This document shows positions 41,202 to 50,413 of a DNA stretch of 64,000 bases, piece after piece (within the stretch, counting starts at the first letter, position 1; every line of letters starts with the position of its first letter). The DNA comes from an uncultured Planococcus sp. Lineage in GTDB: Bacteria; Bacillota; Bacilli; Bacillales_A; Planococcaceae. The translations under genes and the position numbers were made by a program. The notes below the pieces were generated by a model that did not search any database, had not been told where the DNA came from, and worked only from the letters and a program-made list of their open reading frames with translations. Location of the stretch: assembly GCA_947502505.1 (NCBI GenBank), contig CANNAE010000002.1:310001-374000 (forward strand). Direction: 5' to 3'.

Positions 41202-41686
41202 ATGAATGAGACAGTTCTTTTTGTGCTGCTGGATGACTACGCGGATTGGGAAGCTGGATCTTTGGCGGCAGCTTTGAACGAAGAACCCGAAGGCGAAGGG
41301 CGGCGCTTTGATGTGAAAACGGTGTCGCTGACGAAAGACCCGGTCAAATCGATCGGCGGCTTCACCGTATTGCCGGACTATGGAATCGACGATGCTCCGG
41401 AAACATTTGCGATGCGACCGTGTTCCTTGGGAAAAACGGCTTGTTGAACGATGTGCCGCATACGAGCAATCATCTGGACGATTTGCAGGAAACGGCAGGC
41501 ACCCGCTATACGAATAAGGCGCATTACTTGGAGAAACAAGCCGTGCGCAGCGGCCGGCTCATTACCGCAAATGGCTCTGCATTCCTCGAATTCGGCAAAG
41601 AGGTGCTCGAGGCGCTGAATGCCGCACCACAGCCGGAAATCGACGAATGGTACGGCTTTTCAAAAAAGGCTATTACGAGTTTTTAA
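41202..41686 (+). pseudogene. DJ-1/PfpI family protein, inactivated by internal deletion
   Basis: The first 70 codons (L-L-D-D-Y-A-D-W-E...S-I-G-G-F-T-V-L-P-D-Y) are the N-terminal part of a DJ-1/PfpI type-1 glutamine-amidotransferase-like protein. At about 41415 the frame shifts: the other frame continues as C-D-A-T-V-F-L-G-K-N-G-L-L-N-D-V. The segment that should join the two (the glycine-rich I-G-G strand and about 35-40 residues before the nucleophile cysteine) is missing. This is best explained by an out-of-frame deletion of roughly 100-120 bases at the TTTGCGATGC junction. GGAAGGAG precedes the ATG. The product would be a non-functional 81-aa peptide. Confidence 0.8.
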
Positions 41687-41706
41687 AATCAAAGCAGTAG
41701 CATGAA

Positions 41707-41743
41707 AAAATCCCCTTGTTCCAAATTGGAACGAGGGGATTTT
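41707..41743. terminator. bidirectional intrinsic terminator
   Basis: AAAATCCCCTTGTTCC and GGAACGAGGGGATTTT pair (one G-T pair) around AAATT. It serves the converging DJ-1 remnant and ytvA. Confidence 0.9.
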
Positions 41744-41755
41744 CCGGTTTACCGA

Positions 41756-42532
41756 TTATTTCTCCTGCAGACGCTGGATCACTTGCTGCACCGTGGAGAA
41801 CGTCAACAGGTTCTGGTCACCGTCTTTAACATTGACGATTTCAATCGCGGTTTTCGGGCTGATGCCGGAGATGTAGAGCTTGCTCCCCATCAACCTCAGC
41901 ACGTCCTGGATCATCAATAAGTTCGTATAGACAAAATTCTTTTCCCATAATACGCCCGTCACATCGATGATGATATGGCGCGTGCGGGTATCGCGGACGA
42001 AATGGCTCAATTTAGAAGTCAGCACGTCAAAGCGCAAATTGTTCATTTTGCCGACCAGGGCCACTGCGCCGATATTGTCGCCAATCGGCAATATCGGCAG
42101 CAATTGCTCATTGATTTCCTGTTCTTTTTCGTTCAATTCCACTTGCTGTTCGACTTCCTGGGTGATGTCCGTTTGGGTACCGATAAAATACAAATGGCCA
42201 TCCATGGTGACTGGCTCGATGTTCAGCCTGTTCCAAAATGTCGTGCCGTCTTTCCGGTAATTCTCCAGTGTAACGGTCACTTTTTCGCGCTTTTTAATCG
42301 CTTGCCTGATTTTGTCGATCGTGAAACGGTCGGTGTTGTTCCCTTGTAAAAATCGGCAATTGTTTCCGATGATCTCGTGTTCTGCGTACCCTGTTAATTG
42401 TGCGAAGGTTTCATTATAGTAGATGATCGGATTGTCTGGCAGTTCGGGGTCCGTGACGACAGCCGCTACCCGGCTGCCGTTTAGCATGGCTTCCAGCAAA
42501 TCGCTCTTAATTTCGGTCTTTAAATGGTTCAT
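41756..42532 (-). CDS. ytvA: blue-light photoreceptor, LOV-STAS protein
   Basis: A 258-aa protein close in length to YtvA of B. subtilis. The LOV domain (about 15-130) carries G-N-N-C59-R-F-L-Q, whose cysteine forms the light-driven adduct with FMN, plus the N-Y-R-K-D-G-T-x-F-W-N motif. A linker helix leads to a C-terminal STAS domain (about 150-255). YtvA feeds light signals into the stressosome and the general stress sigma factor B. GGAGAG supports the ATG at 42532; the open frame goes 18 codons further without a binding site. Confidence 0.93.
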   Translation of the reverse strand: MNHLKTEIKSDLLEAMLNGSRVAAVVTDPELPDNPIIYYNETFAQLTGYAEHEIIGNNCRFLQGNNTDRFTIDKIRQAIKKREKVTVTLENYRKDGTTFWNRLNIEPVTMDGHLYFIGTQTDITQEVEQQVELNEKEQEINEQLLPILPIGDNIGAVALVGKMNNLRFDVLTSKLSHFVRDTRTRHIIIDVTGVLWEKNFVYTNLLMIQDVLRLMGSKLYISGISPKTAIEIVNVKDGDQNLLTFSTVQQVIQRLQEK

Positions 42533-42610
42533 TCTAATTCTCTCCGATCTATATGGGTTAATGTCAATCACTGGCGTCGCTGGCATTTGTTCCGCGTCAG
42601 TCGGAGATGG

Positions 42611-43003
42611 TCATGTTTCGAGTTCTTTCAGCGCAGCGGCTAAGCGCCGCGCGAAATTCCCTGGCGGCTCCAAGGATTCCATCACTACTTCAACGATATG
42701 TTGATTCATTTGGGTAAACTGGCGAAATGCGATTGGCAAAGGGATATGAAATCGGCGTAAGGCATGCGTAAATGCCAGCACTTCCTCCGGCAAAATGTAT
42801 ACACGGGCCCGGTTGATGGCAGCGCCGTCTTGCTGGAAATGCTCGAAACTGATTTCCATGTCTAGCTTGAATACAAACATGCTGGGGCCGAGGAAGACTT
42901 CCAGCTTTTTCGATTTGGTGAAGTGAAACTTCCCTTCACGGTACTCGTATCGCGCTTTCAACATTTTTTGTACTTCCTCCGCAACCAATAGCTCTTTGCT
43001 CAC
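42611..43003 (-). CDS. hypothetical 130-aa protein upstream of ytvA
   Basis: A soluble, basic, mixed alpha/beta protein that I do not recognise. GTG start at 43003 with AAAGGACGG before it. It is 79 bases upstream of ytvA on the same strand, so it may share the ytvA transcript. The 190 bases above it show no gene I trust. Confidence 0.5.
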   Translation of the reverse strand: MSKELLVAEEVQKMLKARYEYREGKFHFTKSKKLEVFLGPSMFVFKLDMEISFEHFQQDGAAINRARVYILPEEVLAFTHALRRFHIPLPIAFRQFTQMNQHIVEVVMESLEPPGNFARRLAAALKELET

Positions 43004-43193
43004 TTATACCGTCCTTTCCCCGCACTTTGCAGCTTCCCAAAAAATCGCATAATCTTCTATACCCGAAATCGCGGCTTTTTTCCCATAGAATGAAAAATTC
43101 TTCTAAGGCTATTGCATAGGTCGCCCATAAACCTTGGTTATACAGCTTTTTGGCCAAGCTTTTAACAAGGTGCCCCCAATAGTGGAAGCGGGC

Positions 43194-43664
43194 TTAGTGA
43201 TGATCACCAGAACTTCCAGCATCCGGTGCCGGGCCTTCTTTCAAACTTTGCAATTCGCTTTCAGATAGCTCTCCGACAATGAATTGGTAATGCGGATTGC
43301 TGATGGCATCTCCACTCCCTGCATGCACTTCAAAGAAATAAAGCCCATCGCTCCTGAAGTTGACTTGCATTTCATAGACGCCATTCCCTATTGATTGAAC
43401 ATCTTTCATCGGATACGGAATCGAACCATCCTGTTTGCGGACTTCAAAATGAACAAAATTCGCCTCGTCCACCGGTTCCTCGTTTCGCGTCAATCTTGCT
43501 TCAAGCGTCACTGTTTCACCGGTAGCGATGTCTGTTGGCACTTCCGCCTCGATTTGCAGAGGCACTTCCTGCTTATACAGATTCGCCGCGTCATCGCTCA
43601 AAGAACACGCACTCAGCAACATGATCGCCCCAAAAGCCATCAATGGCCCGTAAAGTTTCTTCAT
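43194..43664 (-). CDS. YtkA-like (FixH-like) lipoprotein
   Basis: A 156-aa exported lipoprotein: lipobox L-L-S-A-C near residue 20, then an immunoglobulin-like YtkA domain (T-G-E-T-V-T-L-E-A-R-L-T...V-H-F-E-V-R-K...Y-E-M-Q-V-N-F) and a His-rich tail G-D-H-H. GAGAGGGGGAGC precedes the ATG at 43664, fourteen bases after the PepSY gene stop. YtkA-like proteins accompany copper or respiratory-oxidase genes; with a PepSY-TM neighbour a metal-related envelope role is likely (inference). Confidence 0.8.
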   Translation of the reverse strand: MKKLYGPLMAFGAIMLLSACSLSDDAANLYKQEVPLQIEAEVPTDIATGETVTLEARLTRNEEPVDEANFVHFEVRKQDGSIPYPMKDVQSIGNGVYEMQVNFRSDGLYFFEVHAGSGDAISNPHYQFIVGELSESELQSLKEGPAPDAGSSGDHH

Positions 43665-43678
43665 TCCCGCTCCCCCTC

Positions 43679-45058
43679 TCATGCGTTCAGCCATTTCTTC
43701 ACTGCCGGTATGCGCTGGATTACGAGTTTATCCATCAACCAGACAAAAATCATCGATAAGCCTGCAAGCGGGAATAATAAGCCGAGCACAACCATCAACA
43801 ATAAAAATGATTTCGTTTTGAATAGCGGCGGCGCTTTTGGTGCCCCCATGCCTTTTTTCGGCTTGCGCTTCCACCAGAGATAAACGCCGCTGACGGCTAC
43901 AAAAATGATGCCCAGGCAGATGAATAGGCTGATCAATTGATTGATGATGCCGAATTGCGAGCCTTTATGCAGCGTGATGCCCCAAGCGACCACTTTTCCA
44001 ACGACGCCGTAATTGTCATAGCGGTAATCGGCTAATACTGCTCCTGAATACTGATCGATATGTATCGTCGCTTCGTCCTGCGCTTTTGGCGGGAACGCGG
44101 ACAGCGTATAGACGCCCTCCGGCTCCTGCGGAATGAATACGGAATAGGAAGGATGTACGCCTTCTGCATCGGCAATTTCCACTACTTTATCGAGCGATAG
44201 CGGGACTAAGCCTTGCACGGATGACAGCGGCACATCCAAAGTTTCTGCTGCCCACGGAACTTCCGCGATGTCTTGTGTTTCCACGTCCGATGCCGGTGCG
44301 TTGCCGACCCAGACTGACGGCGGGTAGCCTTCTCCTGTGTTGGTCGCCAGCGTCTGGAAGTTGGTCCCCCAAAAGCCAGACCATGGCAGCCCGGTCATGA
44401 TCAAAAATAGCAATCCGGCAGACAGCCAAAATGCGGGCACTACGTGAAGATCTCTTCTGCGAATTTTCGCCCCTTGGCGAAGGCGCGGGAATAATACCCC
44501 GCCCGCTCCGTTCATTTTTTTCGGGAACCATAAAAACAAACCCGTGACGATCAAGATGACTGCCCAGCTCGCCGCCAATTCGACGACACGGTCGCCAATC
44601 GTTCCAGCCATCAATTCCCCGTGAATCTCTTCAATTTTGTCCATAATCCGGTCTTCATTGTTCAATTCACCGAGCGACTCACCTGTGTATGGATTGATGA
44701 ATACTGTCAGCGATTCGCCTGAGGCATCAATTTTCACTTCACTTGAACGTTCATCCGTTTCTCCCGGGCGATACGACTTGATGATGGCCTCAGGATATAG
44801 CTGGTTCACTTCCGAAAGTTGCTCGGAAACCGCTACCCGCTCTTCTTGCGCCTGGACTTCGTAATAATCCGCATACAGCACATTCTCAATTTCCGCTTTA
44901 AACAAATACACCGAACCGGTGATGGCAAGTAGCACTAAGAGCGGCGCCACCAAAACGCCCGCATACAAATGCCAGCGCCAGACCGATTTATAGAACTGCC
45001 CGCCTTTCTCTTGCTTCTTTTTTTCTCTTGCCGGTTGGTGTCGTTTGTCGTTTTCCAT
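43679..45058 (-). CDS. PepSY-associated membrane protein
   Basis: A 459-aa PepSY-TM protein (PF03929 type). The first helix region with W-R-W-H-L-Y-A-G-V (28-36), the H-G-E-L stretch, R-D-L-H-V-V-P-A-F-W and a late L-H-K-G contain the histidines typical of this family, which suggests heme or metal handling. Four main transmembrane segments flank two extracytoplasmic PepSY domains. Such proteins act in iron-siderophore reduction or membrane redox. GAGGCGGAG precedes the ATG; it is the first gene of a two-gene unit with the YtkA lipoprotein. Confidence 0.88.
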   Translation of the reverse strand: MENDKRHQPAREKKKQEKGGQFYKSVWRWHLYAGVLVAPLLVLLAITGSVYLFKAEIENVLYADYYEVQAQEERVAVSEQLSEVNQLYPEAIIKSYRPGETDERSSEVKIDASGESLTVFINPYTGESLGELNNEDRIMDKIEEIHGELMAGTIGDRVVELAASWAVILIVTGLFLWFPKKMNGAGGVLFPRLRQGAKIRRRDLHVVPAFWLSAGLLFLIMTGLPWSGFWGTNFQTLATNTGEGYPPSVWVGNAPASDVETQDIAEVPWAAETLDVPLSSVQGLVPLSLDKVVEIADAEGVHPSYSVFIPQEPEGVYTLSAFPPKAQDEATIHIDQYSGAVLADYRYDNYGVVGKVVAWGITLHKGSQFGIINQLISLFICLGIIFVAVSGVYLWWKRKPKKGMGAPKAPPLFKTKSFLLLMVVLGLLFPLAGLSMIFVWLMDKLVIQRIPAVKKWLNA

Positions 45059-45247
45059 CTACTCCGCCTCTTTCTCAAACTTCCTGTTTTTATGTATTTC
45101 TTGCCCTTCAAACAGTAAACGCTAAAAATTCTTTTTTAGATTAAAATCCAGTAATTTTTTTGGAACCGCTTCCTCATAAGAAAAGAACACGCCCATGTTC
45201 AGCGCGTCCCTCTTCTTCAGTGCTTCTTCTCCCGCCCCTTGCAGCGA

Positions 45248-45439
45248 TTAAGCGCCTGATTCACTTTCCTGCCCTTTTTGGACGATCCAATAAATCAGGC
45301 CGATGAATAAAATAAAAAGAGCTATTGCGACGGTTAGCCTGGCTGCAAAATCCGGAAGAAATGCCCTTAGATCAAAGAAGAAATGCACCCAAGTGACCAG
45401 GGCCGACAAGATGATTGCGGCTAAAAATGTGCGTCTCAT
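45248..45439 (-). CDS. 63-aa membrane protein
   Basis: Two hydrophobic segments (about 5-25 and 33-52) separated by a loop with F-F-F-D-L-R-A; the tail is polar. GGGAGGAATTGC leads to the ATG. It is 21 bases behind the next small membrane protein gene, so the two may form a unit. Confidence 0.6.
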   Translation of the reverse strand: MRRTFLAAIILSALVTWVHFFFDLRAFLPDFAARLTVAIALFILFIGLIYWIVQKGQESESGA

Positions 45440-45460
45440 GCAATTCCTCCCTTTTGTTTT

Positions 45461-45649
45461 CTATCCTACTTTCCCAACTTTTCTTTTCTTCATATATGCA
45501 TAGATAGCTTGAATGCCTATCACTAACATAATGCTTATCGCGAAAGCATAATAAAACGATTTTGTTGTATAGCTAAGTGATGATACGCTGACGGCAGACG
45601 ATCCCAACACACAAGCTAAGACAAGGACGAAAATGACTCGATCTTTCAT
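45461..45649 (-). CDS. 62-aa membrane protein
   Basis: Two hydrophobic segments (about 4-24 and 33-52) and a basic tail K-K-R-K-V-G-K. GGAGAGG lies upstream of the ATG. No family recognised. Confidence 0.6.
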   Translation of the reverse strand: MKDRVIFVLVLACVLGSSAVSVSSLSYTTKSFYYAFAISIMLVIGIQAIYAYMKKRKVGKVG

Positions 45650-45767
45650 TCTAAATTACCTCTCCTTTTTTCTGCAGTAGCGTTATCCAATAATCCCTGT
45701 TCTATTTTCCTTTTAAAGGAAATTCTCATATTTTAACGATACCATTAAACTTGCAGCCAATATATAG

Positions 45768-45801
45768 AAAAACTGTTTGCCCCACTAGGCAAACAGTTTT
45801 T
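45768..45801 (-). terminator. intrinsic terminator of the 126-aa gene
   Basis: AAAAACTGTTTGCC pairs perfectly with GGCAAACAGTTTTT around CCACTA; it lies 22 bases beyond the minus-strand stop at 45823. Confidence 0.88.
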
Positions 45802-45822
45802 GCGGTTCGACTTATAGCTCAT

Positions 45823-46203
45823 TTAATTTCCCACTACAACGTTATCAAAGGGTATGAGCTGGCCATCTAAAAACACGGCGATTGTGTCGTGTTCTTCGTT
45901 TGTCTTTAATTTATACGAATACTGTTGAATCTCATGATCGGCTTTTTCCTCCGAAGCGCTTAACAGCATTTTCACCATACTACCCTCGACTTGCATCTTG
46001 TGTTCCACCGTTCCAGAACTATGAAAAACGATATAGGAGTAATCATTTCGATAAATCTGTTGAAGCCTGAGGTCTGCATCCACATTTTTCTGAACATCAT
46101 AAGGTAAGAGTTGGACTTTTTTAAAACTTGTCCGATCGTTTAAACTGTATATGCCGATAACCATCATTAAGATCATTGCTGCCAATACAAGCCGTTTTTT
46201 CAA
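45823..46203 (-). CDS. 126-aa membrane-anchored or secreted protein
   Basis: N-terminal signal-anchor (L-V-L-A-A-M-I-L-M-M-V-I-G-I-Y) then about 100 residues of beta-rich extracytoplasmic protein. AAGGAGAATG supports a TTG start at 46203. Single gene with its own terminator. Function unknown. Confidence 0.6.
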   Translation of the reverse strand: MKKRLVLAAMILMMVIGIYSLNDRTSFKKVQLLPYDVQKNVDADLRLQQIYRNDYSYIVFHSSGTVEHKMQVEGSMVKMLLSASEEKADHEIQQYSYKLKTNEEHDTIAVFLDGQLIPFDNVVVGN

Positions 46204-46260
46204 TTGACATTCTCCTTGCCTATTTTTGAGGCGATTTGCTGAAGTCAAAGACCTGTTTTA

Positions 46261-46803
46261 TTACCGAGTTAAATCTTTTTTATACAAGACATGCCTTTTC
46301 AAAGGGCTGCCTTCCGCAACGCGCGGATGGTCGAATTCACTAATTTTCTCCATGCCGCTTCGCTCCATCACCGTTATAGACGGGAGGTTGAGCGCCGCCG
46401 TAAAGGAATAGATTTCTGTTTTGCCGAGTTCCTGAAACGCATAGTCAAGGCACGCTTTTGCGCCTTCTATTGCATAGCCTCGTTTCCAAAACTGCTGATC
46501 CAAGCGCCAGCCGATCTCCGTAGCGCCTTTAACACTGATATCGAAATTGACGTCCAATAAGCCGATAAAGCCGATGAAAGCTCCGTCTTCTTTTCGTTCC
46601 ACTGCCCATAGCCCATAGCCTATCTCCTCAAAATGGGCTTCGATGCGGTCGACTAAGGCGTCCGATTCAGCGCGATTCAAAGTGTTTGGAAAGAACTCCA
46701 TAACGTCAGGGTTTGCGTTCATCGCCGCAAACGGTTCGCGGTCAGACGCTTGCCACCTCCTGAACCCAAGCCGTTCGGATTCAAATACGTAAGCGTACTC
46801 CAT
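46261..46803 (-). CDS. GNAT acetyltransferase, RimJ/RimL type
   Basis: A 180-aa acetyltransferase. It starts E-S-E-R-L-G-F-R-R-W, typical of RimJ/L-like enzymes, and has the acetyl-CoA region E-I-G-W-R-L-D-Q-Q-F-W-K-R-G-Y-A-I-E-G-A-K-A at about 95-116 and the conserved N-L-P-S-I-T-V-M-E-R-S-G-M. Substrate may be an N-terminal residue of a protein or a small amine. GGAAG precedes the ATG. Confidence 0.88.
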   Translation of the reverse strand: MEYAYVFESERLGFRRWQASDREPFAAMNANPDVMEFFPNTLNRAESDALVDRIEAHFEEIGYGLWAVERKEDGAFIGFIGLLDVNFDISVKGATEIGWRLDQQFWKRGYAIEGAKACLDYAFQELGKTEIYSFTAALNLPSITVMERSGMEKISEFDHPRVAEGSPLKRHVLYKKDLTR

Positions 46804-46815
46804 GCAATCTTCCTT

Positions 46816-47106
46816 TCATGATTCTGTGTCGTTTGGCTTTGTTTCTTCTGTCACTAAAAAGTATTTCGCCTTCCATTCATTGTCGGTCGCTTTGAATAAA
46901 AGCACCAGCCCAATGATGAAAAAAATTATACTCAAGACGAGCGGGACAATGCCCACTTCCCACAATGCCGACAAATACAATCCGTACTCTGAGTAGTAAC
47001 CCCCGCTGCCCATTTGCAGTGTGTAGACTGCAGCTGCAACTAAAGTGAAACCGAATAATAAAACTCCTGAAATAACGGCGATACCGCCACCGAGCAATTG
47101 CTTCAT
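46816..47106 (-). CDS. 96-aa membrane protein
   Basis: Two hydrophobic segments (about 8-30 and 50-72) with a Gly/Tyr-rich loop and a charged C-terminal tail. GAGGGGGC lies before the ATG. It is directly upstream (12 bases) of the acetyltransferase gene, so they may be co-transcribed. Confidence 0.6.
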   Translation of the reverse strand: MKQLLGGGIAVISGVLLFGFTLVAAAVYTLQMGSGGYYSEYGLYLSALWEVGIVPLVLSIIFFIIGLVLLFKATDNEWKAKYFLVTEETKPNDTES

Positions 47107-47133
47107 GGCTTTGCCCCCTCACTTGGTTATAAA

Positions 47134-47167
47134 AAAACAGGCGTCCGGAATCCGAACCGCCTGTTTT
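47134..47167 (-). terminator. intrinsic terminator of the subtilase gene
   Basis: AAAACAGGCG pairs with CGCCTGTTTT around a 14-nt loop; on the minus strand a run of seven T follows. Confidence 0.85.
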
Positions 47168-47173
47168 CTTGTA

Positions 47174-50100
47174 TTACTCGAACAATTGCTGGATGCTTTG
47201 CGTTGGCAAAGCGCCCTCCCCGCCCAGAATGTAAATTCCAGTGACGGTGTTAAGTTGGGTTTGGACAGTTTTCACTGTCGCCGCACTCGGCCCGTTCGGT
47301 GACGTCAACACGAGTGGTGCTTTCGTTTTCGCTGCGAGTACAGACCCAGCGAGTGCATCCGGATAGTTCGCGCCGGTCGACAAGTACATTTCCTGTCCGG
47401 CGAATGAAGCTTTGAAATGATTGATGATCGCGCTGTTTGTTTCGTAGCGTGATGCGCCAGACAAGCGAACCGGGTTTTTCAATTCCTTCGCTGTGCTATC
47501 AGACACAGCACCTTTACCGCCGACAACGAAAGTTTTGCTGTAGGCTTTCGCCGCGAAATGCGCTTTCACTTCCGCCGGCAAGGCGTTCGGTTTCGTCAGC
47601 AAGATCGGCATTTTCTGGCTGCCTGCGACCGGTGCGATCGACAAGGCATCGGCAAATGTTGAACCAGTAGCCACAACGGCTTGCGTTGAAGTTTTCATTT
47701 GTTTCGCGATATTGACCGAAGTTTCATAGCGGTTTTTGCCGTTGATGCGTGTTGTTTTAATTTTAAGGCCTTCCAGTTCCATTTCGACCATCGGGCTGAT
47801 GGCGCCCTCTCCGCCGATCAATGTCACTTCTTTGACCTTCAAGCGTTTCAATTCATCTTTGACCGCTGTCGGAAGCGAATCCGTTTTCGTCAGCAATAAT
47901 GGTACATTTTGATAGGCTGCAAGCGGTGATGCGCTCAAGGCATCCGGGAAATCCCCGCCTGTTGCGATCACGGCTTTCGTTGACATGCTCCAGCCTTTTT
48001 TCGATACTTCCACTGCCGTGTCATAGCGGCTTGCCCCGCTGATACGGTCGACGAGGTTCCATCTATCGTCCATTGCCAAAATCGCTGCTGCACCGTTCAA
48101 GCGGCCCCATCCAGAGATAAGGTCGTAGCCAGGTGCCAATTCTTCCATTTCATACGGGAAATCTTCTTCGAAGCCCCAATCCTCTTCATAATAGCTTGGC
48201 GGGCCGTCTTCTTCTACAAACGTCACGTCATCCGCTGAAGCCGTTAATAAATTCTCCATTTGTGCTGGCGTGAGGTCCATATTGATTGATTTCAAGACAC
48301 CGGCTACTGCCGCGACATGCGGCGTCGCCATTGATGTTCCTGACATCAAAGTTACGTTGCCATCCGGCATTAAGCTCGGGATGTCCGTGCCCGGTGCGAC
48401 CAGGTCAAGCCCTTCGCCATAGCTTGAGTAATCCGAGACCAAGTCCAGTTTATTCGTTGCGCCGACAGCGATGGCGTATTTCGAAGAAGCTGGGTAGGAA
48501 ACTTCTTCCCAGCCGTCATTTCCAGATGCCGCAACAATTGTCACGCCGCGCTCGTGTGCATACTTCATCGCATATTCCAGCACGCGGCTGTAGCCGCCGC
48601 CGAGGCTCAGGTTCATGATATCTGCACCGTGGTCAGCTGCATAGATGATGCCATAGGCGATTTGTTCAGTGTCGCCATAACCTGAAGCATCGAGTACTTT
48701 GATCGGCAGGATTTTTGTTGATTGGTTGATGCCCGTCATTGAATAATCGTTGCCTGCTTCAGCTGCGATAATACCCGAGACATGTGTGCCGTGGCCTTGA
48801 TCGTCCATGGCTTCATTGTCATCGTTAATGAAGTCATAACCTGTGCTGGCCATGCGGTTTTGGAGGTCGGCGAGTGTGTAGTCAACGCCTGTATCGATCA
48901 CTGCAGTGATGGTTTCGCCTGTTTTCTTCTGACTTGCCAGTTTGGTCATTTCTTCAAAATCGATGTCTGCGTCTTTGATGCCAAATGATTCTCCTGTATT
49001 CTCCAACGACCATTGCTCATCGTAATAGATGTCTTCGCTATGCAGCGAGTAGCGCTGAACCGCTTCCACAAATTCCACTTCCGGCAGCTCTTCTAGCTGG
49101 CTTAATGTTTTGTCCGCAGAAGCAGCAGACATGCCGGCCTTCAAATCCACTACGTAAAACTGGTCGAATTTCGGTGTAGCTGCGTCAAATTCAGAAACCG
49201 ATTGGACACCGGCCGCTGAAGCTTTTGTTTTATTGAATGTTGCGCCTTCTTTCACTTTAACGATGACTTTGTTTGCTGATGCATCTTTAATCATGTAATC
49301 AGTCGGCAACATGACCGACATGACCGTGCGCCCTGTCAGTTTAGTAATACCCACTTCATCTGCCGCAGCCTGCACTTCAGCTTTCAATTTTTCAGGAGCT
49401 GTTTTCATCGCTAAGGCATACAGCTCGTTAATGGCTTTTTGGTCCGCAGCCGTGAATTTTTGATTGCTGTGGAAGCCGTCTTGGGCAATGCTATCGATCA
49501 CGCCTGTGAGCTGCGTCAAGTTTTTCTTGAGCGAGTCGCGGACGGCCGGGTCTGTTACCGCTTGGTAGCCGACAAATGGTGCGATTTTATAGTACAGCTT
49601 GGTCAATTCCTTGCCGCTTTGAGTTTGGCTCAATACTTCACTGCGGATGACGCGCAGTTGATCCAATAGATCCTGGTCGGCCGCTTGTTGATCGTCCATC
49701 ACCAGCTCGATGGCGCATTGCTCATCATTCGATGGTTTGGAAGCTCTAATGGTCGTCCCTTCAAAGCCAATCGTGTAGCTGCCGTTAACTTCCGGCGCGT
49801 CTTCCGCCTCAACTTCTTCTGCATAAGAAGACACCTTTACGTAATAAGGGCCTTCCCAAGCGATCGGGAATTTAACAACGGATGTTTTTTCAGCAAAGGT
49901 GTAATTGCTGAACGGATCGAAAGGTTCATCGGCGGTCGCGCGTTCTGCATCCGGATAGACGGTGAAGGTCAATTCTTCATCAGACTGGAGGGAAACTTCG
50001 AAATGCGTATGCGCTGCCACTTGAGCAGGGTCGACATCAATCCGGTACCAATGCTCGTTATCTTGTGCCGAGAAGGTCTCGGTTACGTCGTCCCCTTGTA

Positions 50101-50215
50101 CCAATGCATCTGCATCCACTAAGTCTTCGGCTTGCGCCGTTTGTGTTGCCGGTAAAACCCCAAAAAGTGATACACCCATCAAAAAACTCGTCGCAATCTT
50201 GAACGCGCGGTCCAT
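47174..50215 (-). CDS. secreted S8 subtilase with three CWB2 cell-wall-binding repeats
   Basis: A 1013-aa exported serine protease. Signal peptide to about A-Q-A29; residues 40-155 resemble a PPC-type beta domain; 300-390 is an inhibitor_I9-like propeptide. The catalytic triad is D441 (V-I-D-T-G-V), H475 (G-H-G-T-H) and S628 (S-G-T-S-M-A). Residues about 735-1013 hold three CWB2 (cell wall binding repeat 2) units, each beginning R-[IL]-[SN]-G with R-Y-[DE]-T and including G-G-[EK]-G-A; these attach surface proteins to wall polymers. The enzyme should therefore stay on the cell surface and degrade extracellular protein, which would feed the two peptide importers (inference). The ATG follows GGGGATGATGGG. 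Confidence 0.93.
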   Translation of the reverse strand: MDRAFKIATSFLMGVSLFGVLPATQTAQAEDLVDADALVQGDDVTETFSAQDNEHWYRIDVDPAQVAAHTHFEVSLQSDEELTFTVYPDAERATADEPFDPFSNYTFAEKTSVVKFPIAWEGPYYVKVSSYAEEVEAEDAPEVNGSYTIGFEGTTIRASKPSNDEQCAIELVMDDQQAADQDLLDQLRVIRSEVLSQTQSGKELTKLYYKIAPFVGYQAVTDPAVRDSLKKNLTQLTGVIDSIAQDGFHSNQKFTAADQKAINELYALAMKTAPEKLKAEVQAAADEVGITKLTGRTVMSVMLPTDYMIKDASANKVIVKVKEGATFNKTKASAAGVQSVSEFDAATPKFDQFYVVDLKAGMSAASADKTLSQLEELPEVEFVEAVQRYSLHSEDIYYDEQWSLENTGESFGIKDADIDFEEMTKLASQKKTGETITAVIDTGVDYTLADLQNRMASTGYDFINDDNEAMDDQGHGTHVSGIIAAEAGNDYSMTGINQSTKILPIKVLDASGYGDTEQIAYGIIYAADHGADIMNLSLGGGYSRVLEYAMKYAHERGVTIVAASGNDGWEEVSYPASSKYAIAVGATNKLDLVSDYSSYGEGLDLVAPGTDIPSLMPDGNVTLMSGTSMATPHVAAVAGVLKSINMDLTPAQMENLLTASADDVTFVEEDGPPSYYEEDWGFEEDFPYEMEELAPGYDLISGWGRLNGAAAILAMDDRWNLVDRISGASRYDTAVEVSKKGWSMSTKAVIATGGDFPDALSASPLAAYQNVPLLLTKTDSLPTAVKDELKRLKVKEVTLIGGEGAISPMVEMELEGLKIKTTRINGKNRYETSVNIAKQMKTSTQAVVATGSTFADALSIAPVAGSQKMPILLTKPNALPAEVKAHFAAKAYSKTFVVGGKGAVSDSTAKELKNPVRLSGASRYETNSAIINHFKASFAGQEMYLSTGANYPDALAGSVLAAKTKAPLVLTSPNGPSAATVKTVQTQLNTVTGIYILGGEGALPTQSIQQLFE

Positions 50216-50360
50216 CCCATCATCCCCATTTCAATTTTTTTACAATTGCATTAAATCCATTAAAGCACATCGGAAGACATAAAAATAGATACTTTGAAAA
50301 ATATTTTTTTGGGACTATTGATGCTCTTCTGAGTCGATGGAATTTGGTGTTCTAGACACG

Positions 50361-50402
50361 AAAAAAAGGAGAAGAAGCGCTGCCATCAGCGCATCTTCTC
50401 CT
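50361..50402 (-). terminator. intrinsic terminator
   Basis: GGAGAAGAAGCGCTG and CAGCGCATCTTCTCC pair with one mismatch around CCAT; a T run follows on the minus strand. It ends the DUF5996 gene. Confidence 0.8.
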
Positions 50403-50413
50403 CATCTCGTTCT

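Noticed and set aside
42936-43157. 73-codon minus-strand frame upstream of the 130-aa gene
   Set aside because: It has no ribosome binding site and overlaps the beginning of the better-supported gene in another frame.
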